Source: Ignatzschineria larvae DSM 13226
GTDB lineage: Bacteria > Pseudomonadota > Gammaproteobacteria > Cardiobacteriales > Wohlfahrtiimonadaceae
DNA length: 64,000 nucleotides
NCBI RefSeq assembly: GCF_038500265.1
Contig: NZ_CP150637.1
Span: 1,389,501 to 1,453,500 of the forward strand
Direction of reading: 5' to 3'
Below, piece by piece: positions 44,865-54,258 of the stretch (positions are counted from its first letter, which is position 1; each line of letters begins with the position of its first letter). Made by a program: the position numbers and the translations under genes. The notes below the pieces were generated by a model. It was not told the origin of the DNA and searched no databases. It saw nothing but the letters and a program-made list of their open reading frames with translations.

Positions 44865-45623
44865 ATGCGTGCCAATGCATCTCAACGCAGTAACCAAAAT
44901 GGCTTACAATATTTTCTCGAAGGTTTTCGCTTAATGATACGCCCCGGAATGAAGCGCTTTGTCTTTATGCCAATATTAGTGAATATTATTATTTTAGGGG
45001 GCGCATTTTCTTGGCTCTACTTACAAGTGGACGGCTGGATTGAATATCTTTTAACCCACCTTCCCTCATGGTTGCAGTGGCTTAAATATCTCATGTGGCC
45101 TATGGTATTAGCCTCTATTCTTCTAATATTTGGTTATTTCTTTAGTGCGCTTGCCAATATAATCGCAGCCCCCTTCAATAGCTTTTTAGCAGAAAAAGTA
45201 GAAGCTGAACTTCGTGGTATACTGGCAGAATCAATGCCTTGGTCTGATGTGATTAAAGATATTCCAAGAACACTTCAGCGGGAATGGACACGTATCAAAT
45301 ATTATATCCCCCGCGCCTTACTCATCCTTATTATCTCTTTTGTGCCGGTGATCAACGTGGTAGCGCCATTTCTCTGGTTTATCTTTGGTGCTTGGATGTT
45401 AACCTTACAATATTGTGATTATGCCTTTGATAATCATAAGATCTCTTTTCCGGTAATGTTAACGAGCCTCAAGCAAGATCGTATTACGAATATACCTTTT
45501 GGTGGCTTAGTCTATCTTGCTACTATGGTGCCGATCTTAAATCTCTTTATTATGCCGGCTTCCGTCTGTGCAGGCACTGCGCTTTGGGTAGATCGTTACC
45601 GACAAAAACATCTTCCCCAATAA
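44865..45623 (+). CDS. cysZ: Sulfate transporter CysZ (EI24 family)
   Basis: A 252-residue inner-membrane protein that lets sulfate into the cell for cysteine synthesis. It matches CysZ over its length: GLQYFLEGFRLMIRPGMKRFVFMPILVNIII, ALANIIAAPFNSFLAEKVE, SFVPVINVVAPFLWFIFGAWMLTLQYCDYAFDNHK and VPILNLFIMPASVCAGTALWV. The SD GAGGATCTC lies near the ATG. A 13-bp tandem repeat sits upstream. No other cys genes are adjacent. Confidence 0.95.
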   Translation: MRANASQRSNQNGLQYFLEGFRLMIRPGMKRFVFMPILVNIIILGGAFSWLYLQVDGWIEYLLTHLPSWLQWLKYLMWPMVLASILLIFGYFFSALANIIAAPFNSFLAEKVEAELRGILAESMPWSDVIKDIPRTLQREWTRIKYYIPRALLILIISFVPVINVVAPFLWFIFGAWMLTLQYCDYAFDNHKISFPVMLTSLKQDRITNIPFGGLVYLATMVPILNLFIMPASVCAGTALWVDRYRQKHLPQ

Positions 45624-45725
45624 TCACTTTAGTATTTGCATTGAATACTCAAATACTTGAATATCCCAAACAGGCTGATTGATAGAGGAACCTTTCACTA
45701 GATTCTCCCCTAAAAAGGACGCGTA

Positions 45726-46607
45726 ATGAAGAAATACCCACAAGACACATTAACTACTGCTGAAATAACAGAGATTGTAGAGAAACTCAAAAAGCAACCC
45801 GAAAACCACCATTTTGGCAAAAAATTAGGGGAGCTCTTTTTAGGGGATTATTTTGCAAAAGATCAACATTTCGATCTATTAAAGCTTGAAAAAGCCCCTA
45901 AAGTAGATGATGATTCTCCTGCTCAGAAAGTGATTCTTATTAATGGTTTTTTAAATAATAAAACCAAAATCTTTGAAGATTGGTTAGAGGCCTACAATGA
46001 TATTCCGGATAATGTTGAACTCTATGGCTTAACGTGGGATTCAAAAGAGATCAATGATTTTATCAAAAGCTTTGTAGCACCCTCCGCTGCTGCAACGACA
46101 CTTCTTCGACGAACACCATGGACGATGGTTGCTTATGGCCTTGCGACTAATCCTTGGCATGTTTCTATGAAAAAAGCAGAAGATGCCGGCGAAATGCTCG
46201 GGGAAATTTTACAACAGACTCAAGATTCCTACTCACTTGTCGGGCACTCCCTAGGTTGCCGAGTAATCTACTATACCGCAGAATCGCTTCTACAACAGCC
46301 CGAAAAGAAACTCCACAACCTCTATCTACTGGGCGGTGCGGTCGGAAATCAGACAGAAGATTGGGAAAAAATTGCCGATCATATTACCGGCAATATCTAC
46401 AATTGCTACTCTAAAAATGATGATACATTGCGCTATGGCTACAAAATCGCAAATGCGGGATTGAGTAAAGCAATAGGCTACTACCGTATTGACAGTAAAC
46501 ATCCTCGCATTCATAACATCGATTGCACTGAGATTATTGCAGGTCATGATAAATGGAAAGAGAATTACCCTGACGTGTATCGCTTGATAACCCAACAATT
46601 GTCCTAA
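45726..46607 (+). CDS. DUF726-type alpha/beta-hydrolase
   Basis: A 293-residue soluble protein. After a helical N-terminus, an alpha/beta-hydrolase core starts with KVILINGFLNNK and has the nucleophile elbow GHSLG (Ser175) in YSLVGHSLGCRVIYYTAESLL. LYLLGGAV and YNCYSKNDDTLRYGYK follow, and a His near the end (PRIHNIDCTE) could serve in the triad. This matches DUF726/TMCO4-like hydrolases, whose substrate is unknown. It follows cysZ by 102 nt on the same strand. SD AAAAGGA is near the ATG. Confidence 0.8.
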   Translation: MKKYPQDTLTTAEITEIVEKLKKQPENHHFGKKLGELFLGDYFAKDQHFDLLKLEKAPKVDDDSPAQKVILINGFLNNKTKIFEDWLEAYNDIPDNVELYGLTWDSKEINDFIKSFVAPSAAATTLLRRTPWTMVAYGLATNPWHVSMKKAEDAGEMLGEILQQTQDSYSLVGHSLGCRVIYYTAESLLQQPEKKLHNLYLLGGAVGNQTEDWEKIADHITGNIYNCYSKNDDTLRYGYKIANAGLSKAIGYYRIDSKHPRIHNIDCTEIIAGHDKWKENYPDVYRLITQQLS

Positions 46608-46908
46608 AAATTGGCTCTTTTCTACCCAAACACCCCCTATTTGTGAAATATCTTTTCATATTCCCACCATTGATTTTAAGTTTTCAATTTTGATTCTATA
46701 GATCTTTTCAAAGAATAATGTCCTCTGTGATTATTTTTTGCAAAATGATATTTAACCGCTAGAATCAATAGAGCTAACTATAATAAATATAAAATACAAT
46801 ATAAAAATAGAGTACGAAGATTACTGACTCAATAGCCTAGCCAATTAACCTAGCAAATAGACTATCCAACTGAGTAATCATAGAGTGCCAATAGGGAAAT
46901 AAAAAATA
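46608..46908. other. AT-rich intergenic region
   Basis: About 300 nt between the DUF726 gene and the flavin reductase gene. It has short repeats such as 'atataaaatacaatataaa' and 'ctagccaattaacctagcaa', but I see no gene or clear terminator. Confidence 0.5.
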
Positions 46909-47421
46909 ATGGGTATGGATTCACAACATCAAGATGTCAAAAAATTTTTTCGAGATGCGATGGCAACACTTGGTGCCGGCGTTAATGTGATCACGACAGA
47001 TGGATCTGCTGGTCGCGCAGGATTAACGGCAACCGCAGTGGTTTCTATTACCGATACACCGCCTACGATGATGATCTCAGTGAATCGCAACAGTGCGGTG
47101 AATGCGATCTTTAAAGAAAATGGCACAATGGCTGTCAATATTTTAAGCGCTAAACAACAACTCGTAGCTGAATATTTTGGTGGCTTGCATCCTGTCTCTA
47201 TGGAAGCCCGCTTTGCCCGTTTCTCATTTGAAAAAGGGGAATTAGGGTTACCTTTGCTAACAGGCGCTCTCGCACAACTTGAGGGTCATATTATTGAAAC
47301 TTATGAGGTTGGTACTCATACACTCTTCATCCTAGAACTCTTTGAAATTCGCGCATCAGAAGAGAAAGAGGCGCTGATCTATTTCAACCGCGCCTTCTAT
47401 ACTCTAAAGCATCCTTCTTAA
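46909..47421 (+). CDS. Flavin reductase-like protein (HpaC/RutF type)
   Basis: A 170-residue FMN-binding split-barrel protein that reduces free flavin with NAD(P)H, usually for a partner monooxygenase. Family motifs are FRDAMATLGAGVNVITTDG, GRAGLTATAVVSITDTPPTMMISVNRNSAVN, NGTMAVNILS, and the C-terminal YFNRAFYTL. In other bacteria the partner is HpaB (4-hydroxyphenylacetate) or RutA (pyrimidine), but neither is in this window. There are two possible ATGs (46909, 46915); the SD AGGGAAAT precedes both. Confidence 0.88.
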   Translation: MGMDSQHQDVKKFFRDAMATLGAGVNVITTDGSAGRAGLTATAVVSITDTPPTMMISVNRNSAVNAIFKENGTMAVNILSAKQQLVAEYFGGLHPVSMEARFARFSFEKGELGLPLLTGALAQLEGHIIETYEVGTHTLFILELFEIRASEEKEALIYFNRAFYTLKHPS

Positions 47422-47499
47422 TCCTAGAGTCAATCAAGGGTCAAGACTGCGACTTTGTTAAATTACGTTACATTTTATGACATTGCGCCGGGTAATCAG

Positions 47500-48498
47500 T
47501 TAAGCAATTTTTACTACAAAGCGCCCTTTAATCGTCCCTGAAATCATCGCTTCTGCTACTGAAGTCACTTCAGAAAGCGGGATCTCTATTACTTTATCCT
47601 GAAGATCTGTTGAGGTCAGTAATCGACTCAATAACGCCCAAGCTTCTACCCGCTTCTCCTTTGGAGCCATGACACTATCAACACCTGCAAGCGTTACGTC
47701 TCGTAAAATAAACGGTGCAACAGTTGTAGGAAGCGCCATATCACTAGCTAAACCACACGCTGCGACAATCCCACTATATTGAGTCTGCGCTAAAATATTC
47801 GCAAGAGGATGGCCACCTAATACATCAACCGCGGCTTGATATTGCTCTTTCTGTAATACCTTTCCCTTCTCATAAAAAGCCGGATTTTGCTCAATTCTAC
47901 TGACACCTAAAGCCTCAAAAAAATGCTCAGCATCTGCTTTACGAGTTAAAGCGACCGTTTTAAACCCTAATTTACCGAGTAACATTAATGCTACCATGCC
48001 AACACCACCTGTGGCACCTGAAACTAATACTTCCCCATTATCAGCTTTGATTCCATGCTCAAGTAAACGATTTATACAGAGTCCTGCTGTATAACCCGCC
48101 GTCCCTAAAGCCATCACATCAAATGCGGTAAAGGATTCAGGAACCTGTAATAGATCTCTGCCCGGCACAAAAGCATATTCAGATAATCCGCCAAAATGAT
48201 TTTCACTTAATCCAAGCCCATTCATAAAGACAAGATCACCTACTTTGAGCTCTGTATGAGTGGTTTCGACCACTTCTCCAACAAAATCAATTCCAGGGAT
48301 CATCGGAAAACGCCGCGCAATTCGGCCTTTATTGGTGACCGCTAACGCATCTTTATAATTGAGCGTTGAGTAATAAATTTTCACAAGCGTATCGCCATCA
48401 CCTTTTTCACGCGCATTCGCCTTTAAGGTATCTAATGATAATGCTTCAATTTGACAGCTAAATTCAGGATTCTGATCTAAGTAGAGGGCTTGAAACAT
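47500..48498 (-). CDS. acuI: Acrylyl-CoA reductase/quinone oxidoreductase (AcuI/YhdH family)
   Basis: A 332-residue zinc-free medium-chain dehydrogenase. STLNYKDALAVTNKGRIARRFPMIPGIDFVGEV and GGLSEYAFVP in the GroES-like half and the NADPH loop VSGATGGVGMVAL in the Rossmann half match YhdH/AcuI, which reduces acryloyl-CoA to propionyl-CoA. The end IKGRFVVKI is typical. Assignment is to the family; acrylate may not be the natural load here. It is convergent with the flavin reductase gene. The SD AGGAG is near the ATG. Confidence 0.9.
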   Translation of the reverse strand: MFQALYLDQNPEFSCQIEALSLDTLKANAREKGDGDTLVKIYYSTLNYKDALAVTNKGRIARRFPMIPGIDFVGEVVETTHTELKVGDLVFMNGLGLSENHFGGLSEYAFVPGRDLLQVPESFTAFDVMALGTAGYTAGLCINRLLEHGIKADNGEVLVSGATGGVGMVALMLLGKLGFKTVALTRKADAEHFFEALGVSRIEQNPAFYEKGKVLQKEQYQAAVDVLGGHPLANILAQTQYSGIVAACGLASDMALPTTVAPFILRDVTLAGVDSVMAPKEKRVEAWALLSRLLTSTDLQDKVIEIPLSEVTSVAEAMISGTIKGRFVVKIA

Positions 48499-49234
48499 AG
48501 TATTCTCCTAGTTGTTTTATCGATATAAAAACACTCGTTCATCATAACAGATATCATTCCGACTTGGCTCTTCCCACAATAGAAAACCGTCATCAGATAA
48601 GACAAATATCAATTTTCAATTAAACACTAGATTAAACTCTAGTAAATTAAACTCTCGCAAAATATATTAATTCCACTTTTTTATGAATTAGATACGTATC
48701 TTTCAATGCAATAGAATGCCATTCTATTTTTAATAATATTTTTTGTTATCAATATATTGTTATCAAAATATTATAGAAACATTGTTTGATTGAGTATAAA
48801 AATGTTGCATCTCCTGTAAGATAGCGCTACACTAATTCAATGCAAATATGCATGCCTTATTGTAGATGATCATTTTATTTCTTTAATTTTATATAACACT
48901 AACAACAATCGTAACGATCTCTACAATAAATCCGTTTAAAATTTTTTCTAACATTTGAACTGTAATTTGACTTTTATTAAGTCGCAATGTTTGCGCTAGA
49001 TTGCATATATTGTTCAGGATCAATTTACCTGAATCCTTTAGTTCATAAAGTTATCTAGCCCTCTAGTTAAATTGTCGAAAAGACACTAAGTTATATAACA
49101 TATTAAAAATTTAAAACTCTATTAAAATACGATTGTGTTCATTCGTAGCATCATCATAATTTTAATAAGCCATAACTCAAAAATATGAGTTATTCCTATC
49201 ACCATATTAATAATAAAAATTTAGGAGATTTAAT
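48499..49234. other. 736-nt AT-rich region with hairpins upstream of a small gene
   Basis: No protein gene seen on either strand. It contains ATAACTCA/TGAGTTAT (49173-49194), a palindromic 'tgcatgc' near 48852 and several A/T runs. It should carry the promoters of the divergent acuI-like gene (near 48500) and of the 61-residue gene. A small RNA cannot be ruled out. Confidence 0.4.
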
Positions 49235-49420
49235 ATGAAACAACCTATTGATAAAAATGGAAATGCAGTATCTGTTGGTAACTGCCTTATGAGAGATCAA
49301 GAGTGGGATACCATTATTCGTATTGACGATAATACTGAACAAGTTTGGTACAAAAATGGTGGCTTCAATTGGTTTGAAGAGATCAAATATTTTATCCAAC
49401 GAAATAGTAATGCATGCTAA
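49235..49420 (+). CDS. Small hypothetical protein, 61 residues
   Basis: ATG at 49235 is 8 nt after TTTAGGAG, a strong SD in AT-rich DNA, which supports a real gene. The product starts MKQPIDKNGNAVSVGNCLMR and ends YFIQRNSNAC. It is acidic with several aromatic residues (W at DQEWD, VWYK, FNWFEE), no signal peptide and no membrane segment. It could be one small beta-barrel domain (DKNGNAVSVGNCL-x-VWYKNGG resembles a short SH3-like strand pattern), but I do not recognise a family. It lies alone between long gene-free DNA and ampG. Confidence 0.6.
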   Translation: MKQPIDKNGNAVSVGNCLMRDQEWDTIIRIDDNTEQVWYKNGGFNWFEEIKYFIQRNSNAC

Positions 49421-49504
49421 ACTATGGATAGTTCACTGCCCTGTTGTAGGTGCGCTTCCCATTGCTCAATAAACAGAAGAATATCCTTAGAGATATCGAT
49501 CATA

Positions 49505-49530
49505 TAAAAAGCCTGCATTCATTGCAGGCT
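49505..49530 (-). terminator. Rho-independent terminator of ampG (possibly bidirectional)
   Basis: AGCCTGCA, 5-nt loop, TGCAGGCT. On the minus strand TTTTTATA follows; on the plus strand TTGTCTATTT follows, so it may also serve the small gene. Confidence 0.85.
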
Positions 49531-49547
49531 TTGTCTATTTCAGTGCT

Positions 49548-50843
49548 CTATTCTGGCGCTTTCAATCTCTGAATTTGAGATCGGAGCATGATAATCAAAA
49601 TTAAACTAGGGATAAATAATACTGCCGTCATAATAAAGAAATCAGTCCATCCAAGTCCTTCCACCATAAACCCTGAAGCACCACCTAAAATTCGGAGCCC
49701 GAAAGCCGCTAAAGCACTTAATAGCGCATATTGTGTTGCTGAAGCATTTCGATCACAAAGTAGCCCTAAAAACATAATAAAGAGCGCACTTGAGAATCCT
49801 GAAATGAAATTCTCCGCACTAATGGCAACCGTCAGCATTGTCGTACTACCGGGATAAATAATAATCAGAAGATAGCCTAAATTGGTGATGCCAATCAGAA
49901 TAGCCGAAATAATAAGGCTCTTATAGAGGCCTAATTGATTGATAATCGTACCTGCTAAAAATGCGCCCACCAATGTAGCGATTAAGCCATATACTTTTGT
50001 GACTAATCCAATTTGAGTGCCGGTAAATCCTGATTCATAGTAAAAGTTGGTGACCATAACTCCAGAAACAGCATCCGGCAATTTGTAACATACCACCAAT
50101 AATAGAAACCAAGGTGCTCTTTCCCGCTGAAAAAAGTGGACAAACCCTTCGATAAATCGATTTAAAACTCGCAGCAAGGCTTCCGAAGCAGTCTCATTGT
50201 CTATTGCAACGATTTCTGTTGCCTTTTCTGATTTTGGTTCTGGGATCATCAACGTTAATACAATAATAATCCCCACTAAAATAGCAATCATCTGAAAAAT
50301 AAAAGACCAACTATAACTGTCAGATAGCATCAGAACGCCGGCCCCCATAAAGAGCATCGCAATACGATACATAAAGAGATAACCACTTGCTCCATACGCT
50401 TGATTCTCTTTATCAAGATAATCGATACGGTAAGCATCTACAACAATATCTTGGCTTGCCGAAGCAAACGCTAACAGAAAGATCATAAACCCTAAAAGAT
50501 AAGGGCTTTCCAAAGGATCAATCCAAGCTAGTACTACAAAGATCAACGCAATGAGAATCTGAAAAAAGATAATCCAGCCTTTTCTTCTGCCTAATTTTCC
50601 TAATATAGGCAGATGAAAAATATCCAATAAAGGTGCCCATAGGAACTTCAGAAGATAAGGTAAACCCAAAAGAGAAGCAAGCCCAATAGTCCCCTTCTCA
50701 ATATTGAGTGTTGAGAGCCAATAGGTGAGCGTTGAAAGTGTCATTAAAATCGGCAATCCCGATGAGAAACCTAACAGTGCTACGGATAGATTCTGTTTTG
50801 AGAAATAACGCATAAAACAACTCACCCAATTTTGATACTTCAT
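49548..50843 (-). CDS. ampG: AmpG-family muropeptide permease
   Basis: A 431-residue MFS-type inner-membrane protein with about 12 helices that brings GlcNAc-anhydroMurNAc peptides back from the periplasm for cell-wall recycling. Typical segments are GFSSGLPILMTLSTLTYWL, GLPYLLKFLWAPLLD, GRRKGW, ASASQDIVVDAYRIDYL, and FISGFSSALFIMFLGLLCDRNASATQYALLSALAAFGL. ATG at 50843 is 6 nt after AGGAAG. It follows mgtE by 23 nt on the same strand. Confidence 0.92.
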   Translation of the reverse strand: MKYQNWVSCFMRYFSKQNLSVALLGFSSGLPILMTLSTLTYWLSTLNIEKGTIGLASLLGLPYLLKFLWAPLLDIFHLPILGKLGRRKGWIIFFQILIALIFVVLAWIDPLESPYLLGFMIFLLAFASASQDIVVDAYRIDYLDKENQAYGASGYLFMYRIAMLFMGAGVLMLSDSYSWSFIFQMIAILVGIIIVLTLMIPEPKSEKATEIVAIDNETASEALLRVLNRFIEGFVHFFQRERAPWFLLLVVCYKLPDAVSGVMVTNFYYESGFTGTQIGLVTKVYGLIATLVGAFLAGTIINQLGLYKSLIISAILIGITNLGYLLIIIYPGSTTMLTVAISAENFISGFSSALFIMFLGLLCDRNASATQYALLSALAAFGLRILGGASGFMVEGLGWTDFFIMTAVLFIPSLILIIMLRSQIQRLKAPE

Positions 50844-50866
50844 AGGTACTTCCTATCTATTATTGA

Positions 50867-51898
50867 CTAATCAAACACTAAAAAAAGGCTTGCAGTACCG
50901 AGATAGATAAAGACACCTGCAATATCACAAATTGAAGTAATCAATGGAGTACTCGCAGTTGCAGGATCGAGTTTGAAGAGACGGAAAACAAAAGGAAGAA
51001 TTGCACCTAGTAAACTTCCAAACATCACAACCACCACCATCGCAATCGCAACAATCATCGCTGTTTCTGCACCGACATGATAAGCATTTCCTCGATAATA
51101 ACCAATTAAAGAGATCGCCACTGCCATCGTTAAACCTAATGCAAAAGAGACCAGCGCTTCTTTACTAATTACCTTAAACCAATCTTTGACCGTCACATCA
51201 CCGACAGCCATTGCCCGAATCACGAGCGTTGTCGATTGCGATCCTGCATTTCCACCACTTGCAATGAGAAGTGGTAGGAAGAAGACGATATGTAGATATT
51301 TTCCTAAAAGATCTTCATAACTTGCAATTCCGGCACCGGATAAGAGATTCACAAACACAAGAATTACGAGCCAACCAATACGTTTTTTATAGAGCCAACC
51401 AAAAGAAGATTCTAATAATCCCTTATCCTCTTCATCGTCATCTACCGAGATTGAAGCCATTTTATGAATATCTTCAGTAGCTTCTTGCTGCATAACATCC
51501 ATCATCTCATCAACATGGAGCACCCCAATCATTCGGCCATTACTATCAACCACAGGAAGTGTGACAAGATCACTATCTTGAAAGATTTTCGCTGCTTGCT
51601 CTTGGTCTAATTCATAATCAAGACGTAAAGTTGCCGGTGACATAATGTCTTGTAAAACCTGATCTTCTTCCGCCCCTAATAATTGACGCAAAGAGAGCAC
51701 GCCCACTAAGACACCCAATGGATCAATCACATAACTATAGTGAATATTGGCCTTACCATGAACATTCTTCCTCAGATATTTGAAAGTTTCTCCTACGGTA
51801 TAGCTCTCTGGAACGCAGATAAAATCAAAGTCCATCAAAGAACCAACGGTTTCTTCGGCAAAGTGTTGTGGGCGTTTTGCAACATGTTGTGGCGCCAT
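50867..51898 (-). CDS. mgtE: Short MgtE-type magnesium transporter lacking the N domain
   Basis: A 343-residue protein with two CBS domains (about residues 24-145) and then the MgtE membrane domain with five helices (about 175-343). The selectivity region is LLIASGGNAGSQSTTLVIRAMAVG, with GSLLGAILPFVFRLFKLDPATASTPLITSICDIAGV in the last helices. Typical MgtE is about 450 residues with a superhelical N domain; here it is absent, so Mg2+ sensing would rest on the CBS part. I use the ATG at 51898 (AGGAG 7 nt upstream) rather than the ATG two codons before. ampG follows. Confidence 0.93.
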   Translation of the reverse strand: MAPQHVAKRPQHFAEETVGSLMDFDFICVPESYTVGETFKYLRKNVHGKANIHYSYVIDPLGVLVGVLSLRQLLGAEEDQVLQDIMSPATLRLDYELDQEQAAKIFQDSDLVTLPVVDSNGRMIGVLHVDEMMDVMQQEATEDIHKMASISVDDDEEDKGLLESSFGWLYKKRIGWLVILVFVNLLSGAGIASYEDLLGKYLHIVFFLPLLIASGGNAGSQSTTLVIRAMAVGDVTVKDWFKVISKEALVSFALGLTMAVAISLIGYYRGNAYHVGAETAMIVAIAMVVVVMFGSLLGAILPFVFRLFKLDPATASTPLITSICDIAGVFIYLGTASLFLVFD

Positions 51899-52414
51899 AA
51901 ACATACTCCTGTAAGTAATTGTGACCGAAAAACGAGGTGAGAAACGTCTGCATCTAGTAATTAGCTCATATCGAAGCTATAGTGGTTAATGCTAACATCA
52001 GACGAAAATCGTAGCAGGGACATCTAACCGATCTGAATAATCCCTATTTAAAGCATTCTAGCTAACTTAAATCATCGCAACAGTGCTAAATCTAGCGAAA
52101 AAGAATCATAGGAATGATCAGGTTTGAAAGGCCGACATTGTAGCTTTTATTACCAATAAATTCAATATTACTCTTTTCGCCAATAAAAGATGGCTATAAA
52201 GATAACTATAAAGGTGATGACAATAGTACCCATAAAGATAGATGCCTATCATATTGTTAGCGATATGGAATAATAAAAAAGGAATTGTATTCTTTTTCTC
52301 TACAATCCCTTTCTCTCTCAGTGGGATAATTTATCCCACCATTCACTCATAACGATATAGCATTAATGCTCTATTTAGTACTCTACAAATTTAAAGTCAC
52401 TAGCTCATCAGCAA
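51899..52414. other. Intergenic region between mgtE and the 5'-nucleotidase gene
   Basis: No gene seen. Near the nucleotidase end are a terminator (52275-52308) and a very strong hairpin GTGGGATAA-T-TTATCCCAC (52321-52339). The mgtE-proximal side must hold that gene's promoter; I do not recognise a magnesium riboswitch. Confidence 0.5.
52275..52308 (-). terminator. Rho-independent terminator of the 5'-nucleotidase gene
   Basis: Minus strand: GGGATTGTA, A-rich loop, TACAATTCC, then TTTTTTATT, about 110 nt after the stop codon. Confidence 0.75.
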
Positions 52415-54052
52415 CTACTCTACAAGGATTAATCTGGGTGCTTCCATTTGAAATTGAAATTCACCCTGCTCATTCATCAATTGTGTTTTGATATAATCAA
52501 TCAAAATATCCACCATTAAACCTTGAAGTAATAATTGTGGCTTCCCTTTAAACATCTCATAACCATCTCCACCAATGGCCATAAAATCATTGGTTGCTAA
52601 ACGATAAGTCGCATTAAGATCAAGTGGCTTTCCTTGAATCATGATATTGGTAACATGCGCTTTTTCAAGTTGATCCCCGTTAGGTGCGATAAGTTGATAA
52701 GTTAAACCTGCCACTTGCGGGAATTTACCGGCAACTGCCGGATAGGCATCCACACCATGATTTAAGGCATCCTGAATATCTTGACCACTCACCTCAATGA
52801 CAGTCACTAAACCGCCAAATGGGAACACCGTTAAGAAATCACCATAAGTCACCTTACCCGCCGGAATAGAGGCTCGAATCCCCCCGCCGTTAGTCAATGC
52901 AATATCGGCATCTGTTGCCCAAAGCATTGAATCTGCTAATAACTGCCCCAAGTCTGTCTCTTTACCTCGAACATTTTCCCGTTCGCCATTCAGATCATTG
53001 AGTAATGTGCCTACCTCAACTGCAGTCACACGCGCATTCTCTTGATTAATGGCGTCAATTGCATTACTAATTTCCTCATCTACCGGGTACTGCATTGCAT
53101 GCACAAAATCGATTGTTTCTGCCGTGAGATCAGTTAATTGATCATTGGTAAATGTCAAAGTTACAAGCCCAATATTTTCAAGGTAATTCCCTGTTGAGGC
53201 AATCATTGTATCTTTATAACGCTCTCCTTTCGGTAGCAGCGTATGGCTATGACCATCAATTAAAAGATCGATATCCGCTACCTGATCAAGCACTGAATAA
53301 GAGGTAATTTCTGATTCATCATCCATTCCTAAATGACTTAATACAACGATCACATCAACATTTTGCCCTTTCAATTCCTCAACTTCTTTTGCAGCAATCA
53401 TTGCAGGATTAACAAAATCTAAACCCTCGGTATTTTTAGGGGATGATTTCACCTTAGTTTCAGGTGTCGCTAAACCGATCACCCCAATTTTTAAACCATT
53501 GACTTCTAAAATTGTGCTACTTTCAAATACCGGCTGTTGATCTTCACTATTAAGGACATTCGCCGCTAATACAGGGAATTGTGCTTCTGCAATAGCTGCT
53601 TTTAAAGCCTCTTGCCCATAATTAAACTCATGATTGCCAAGCGTCATCGCATCTAAACCTATCTCATTTAAAAGACGAATCACACTCTGCCCCTTCGATA
53701 AAGTGGCAAAATTAGTTCCATGAATGGTATCACCGGCATCCAAAATTAATACTTGCTCAGGATAACGCTCTTTAAAAGCATTAATCGCGCCTTTGTAACG
53801 AGCATAACCGATTAAGCCATGATCAAGCGGTTTCCCATCTTTAGCAGGAACGTCATCACCAATCACTCGCGCATGGGTATCATTAGTATGTAAGATATAA
53901 ACCTTTTTAATCTGACCTTCTGTTTCTTCAGCAAAAGAAGCGATAGGAATTAACATCACAATCAGCAATAACCATAATATTGCCTTTAGTAATATTGCTT
54001 GCCTCGATACCGAACGTCGTGCACGCCCCATATTGATAAGAGGTAATATCAT
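52415..54052 (-). CDS. Secreted 5'-nucleotidase/UDP-sugar hydrolase-type metallophosphatase
   Basis: A 545-residue protein with an N-terminal hydrophobic segment (ILLKAILWLLLIVMLIPIASFAEE) as signal peptide, so probably periplasmic. The metallophosphatase half shows HTNDTHARV, LDAGDTIHGT, TLGNHEFNYG, VVLSHLG and DGHSHT. The 5'-nucleotidase C-domain shows TNGGGIRASIP, FPFGG and AIGGDGYEMF. It salvages nucleosides and phosphate from nucleotides. I chose the ATG at 54052 (6 nt after AAGGAG); a neighbour ATG one codon earlier is possible. Divergent from trkA. Confidence 0.92.
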   Translation of the reverse strand: MILPLINMGRARRSVSRQAILLKAILWLLLIVMLIPIASFAEETEGQIKKVYILHTNDTHARVIGDDVPAKDGKPLDHGLIGYARYKGAINAFKERYPEQVLILDAGDTIHGTNFATLSKGQSVIRLLNEIGLDAMTLGNHEFNYGQEALKAAIAEAQFPVLAANVLNSEDQQPVFESSTILEVNGLKIGVIGLATPETKVKSSPKNTEGLDFVNPAMIAAKEVEELKGQNVDVIVVLSHLGMDDESEITSYSVLDQVADIDLLIDGHSHTLLPKGERYKDTMIASTGNYLENIGLVTLTFTNDQLTDLTAETIDFVHAMQYPVDEEISNAIDAINQENARVTAVEVGTLLNDLNGERENVRGKETDLGQLLADSMLWATDADIALTNGGGIRASIPAGKVTYGDFLTVFPFGGLVTVIEVSGQDIQDALNHGVDAYPAVAGKFPQVAGLTYQLIAPNGDQLEKAHVTNIMIQGKPLDLNATYRLATNDFMAIGGDGYEMFKGKPQLLLQGLMVDILIDYIKTQLMNEQGEFQFQMEAPRLILVE

Positions 54053-54258
54053 CATCCACTCCTTTTGCACACTCAAAATATGAATTAAAAACATGAATAA
54101 TATCGATCACATTAATTGTCTAAATACAATTTGACTCTAAATATAGCTCAAATAGACAATAAATGCTGTTTTAATCATAGAGAATCATTAAATTGATATG
54201 CACAACGCCTTTTATTTGCGGTATGATTGCACTATCTAAAATTCAAGTAAAAGATCTC

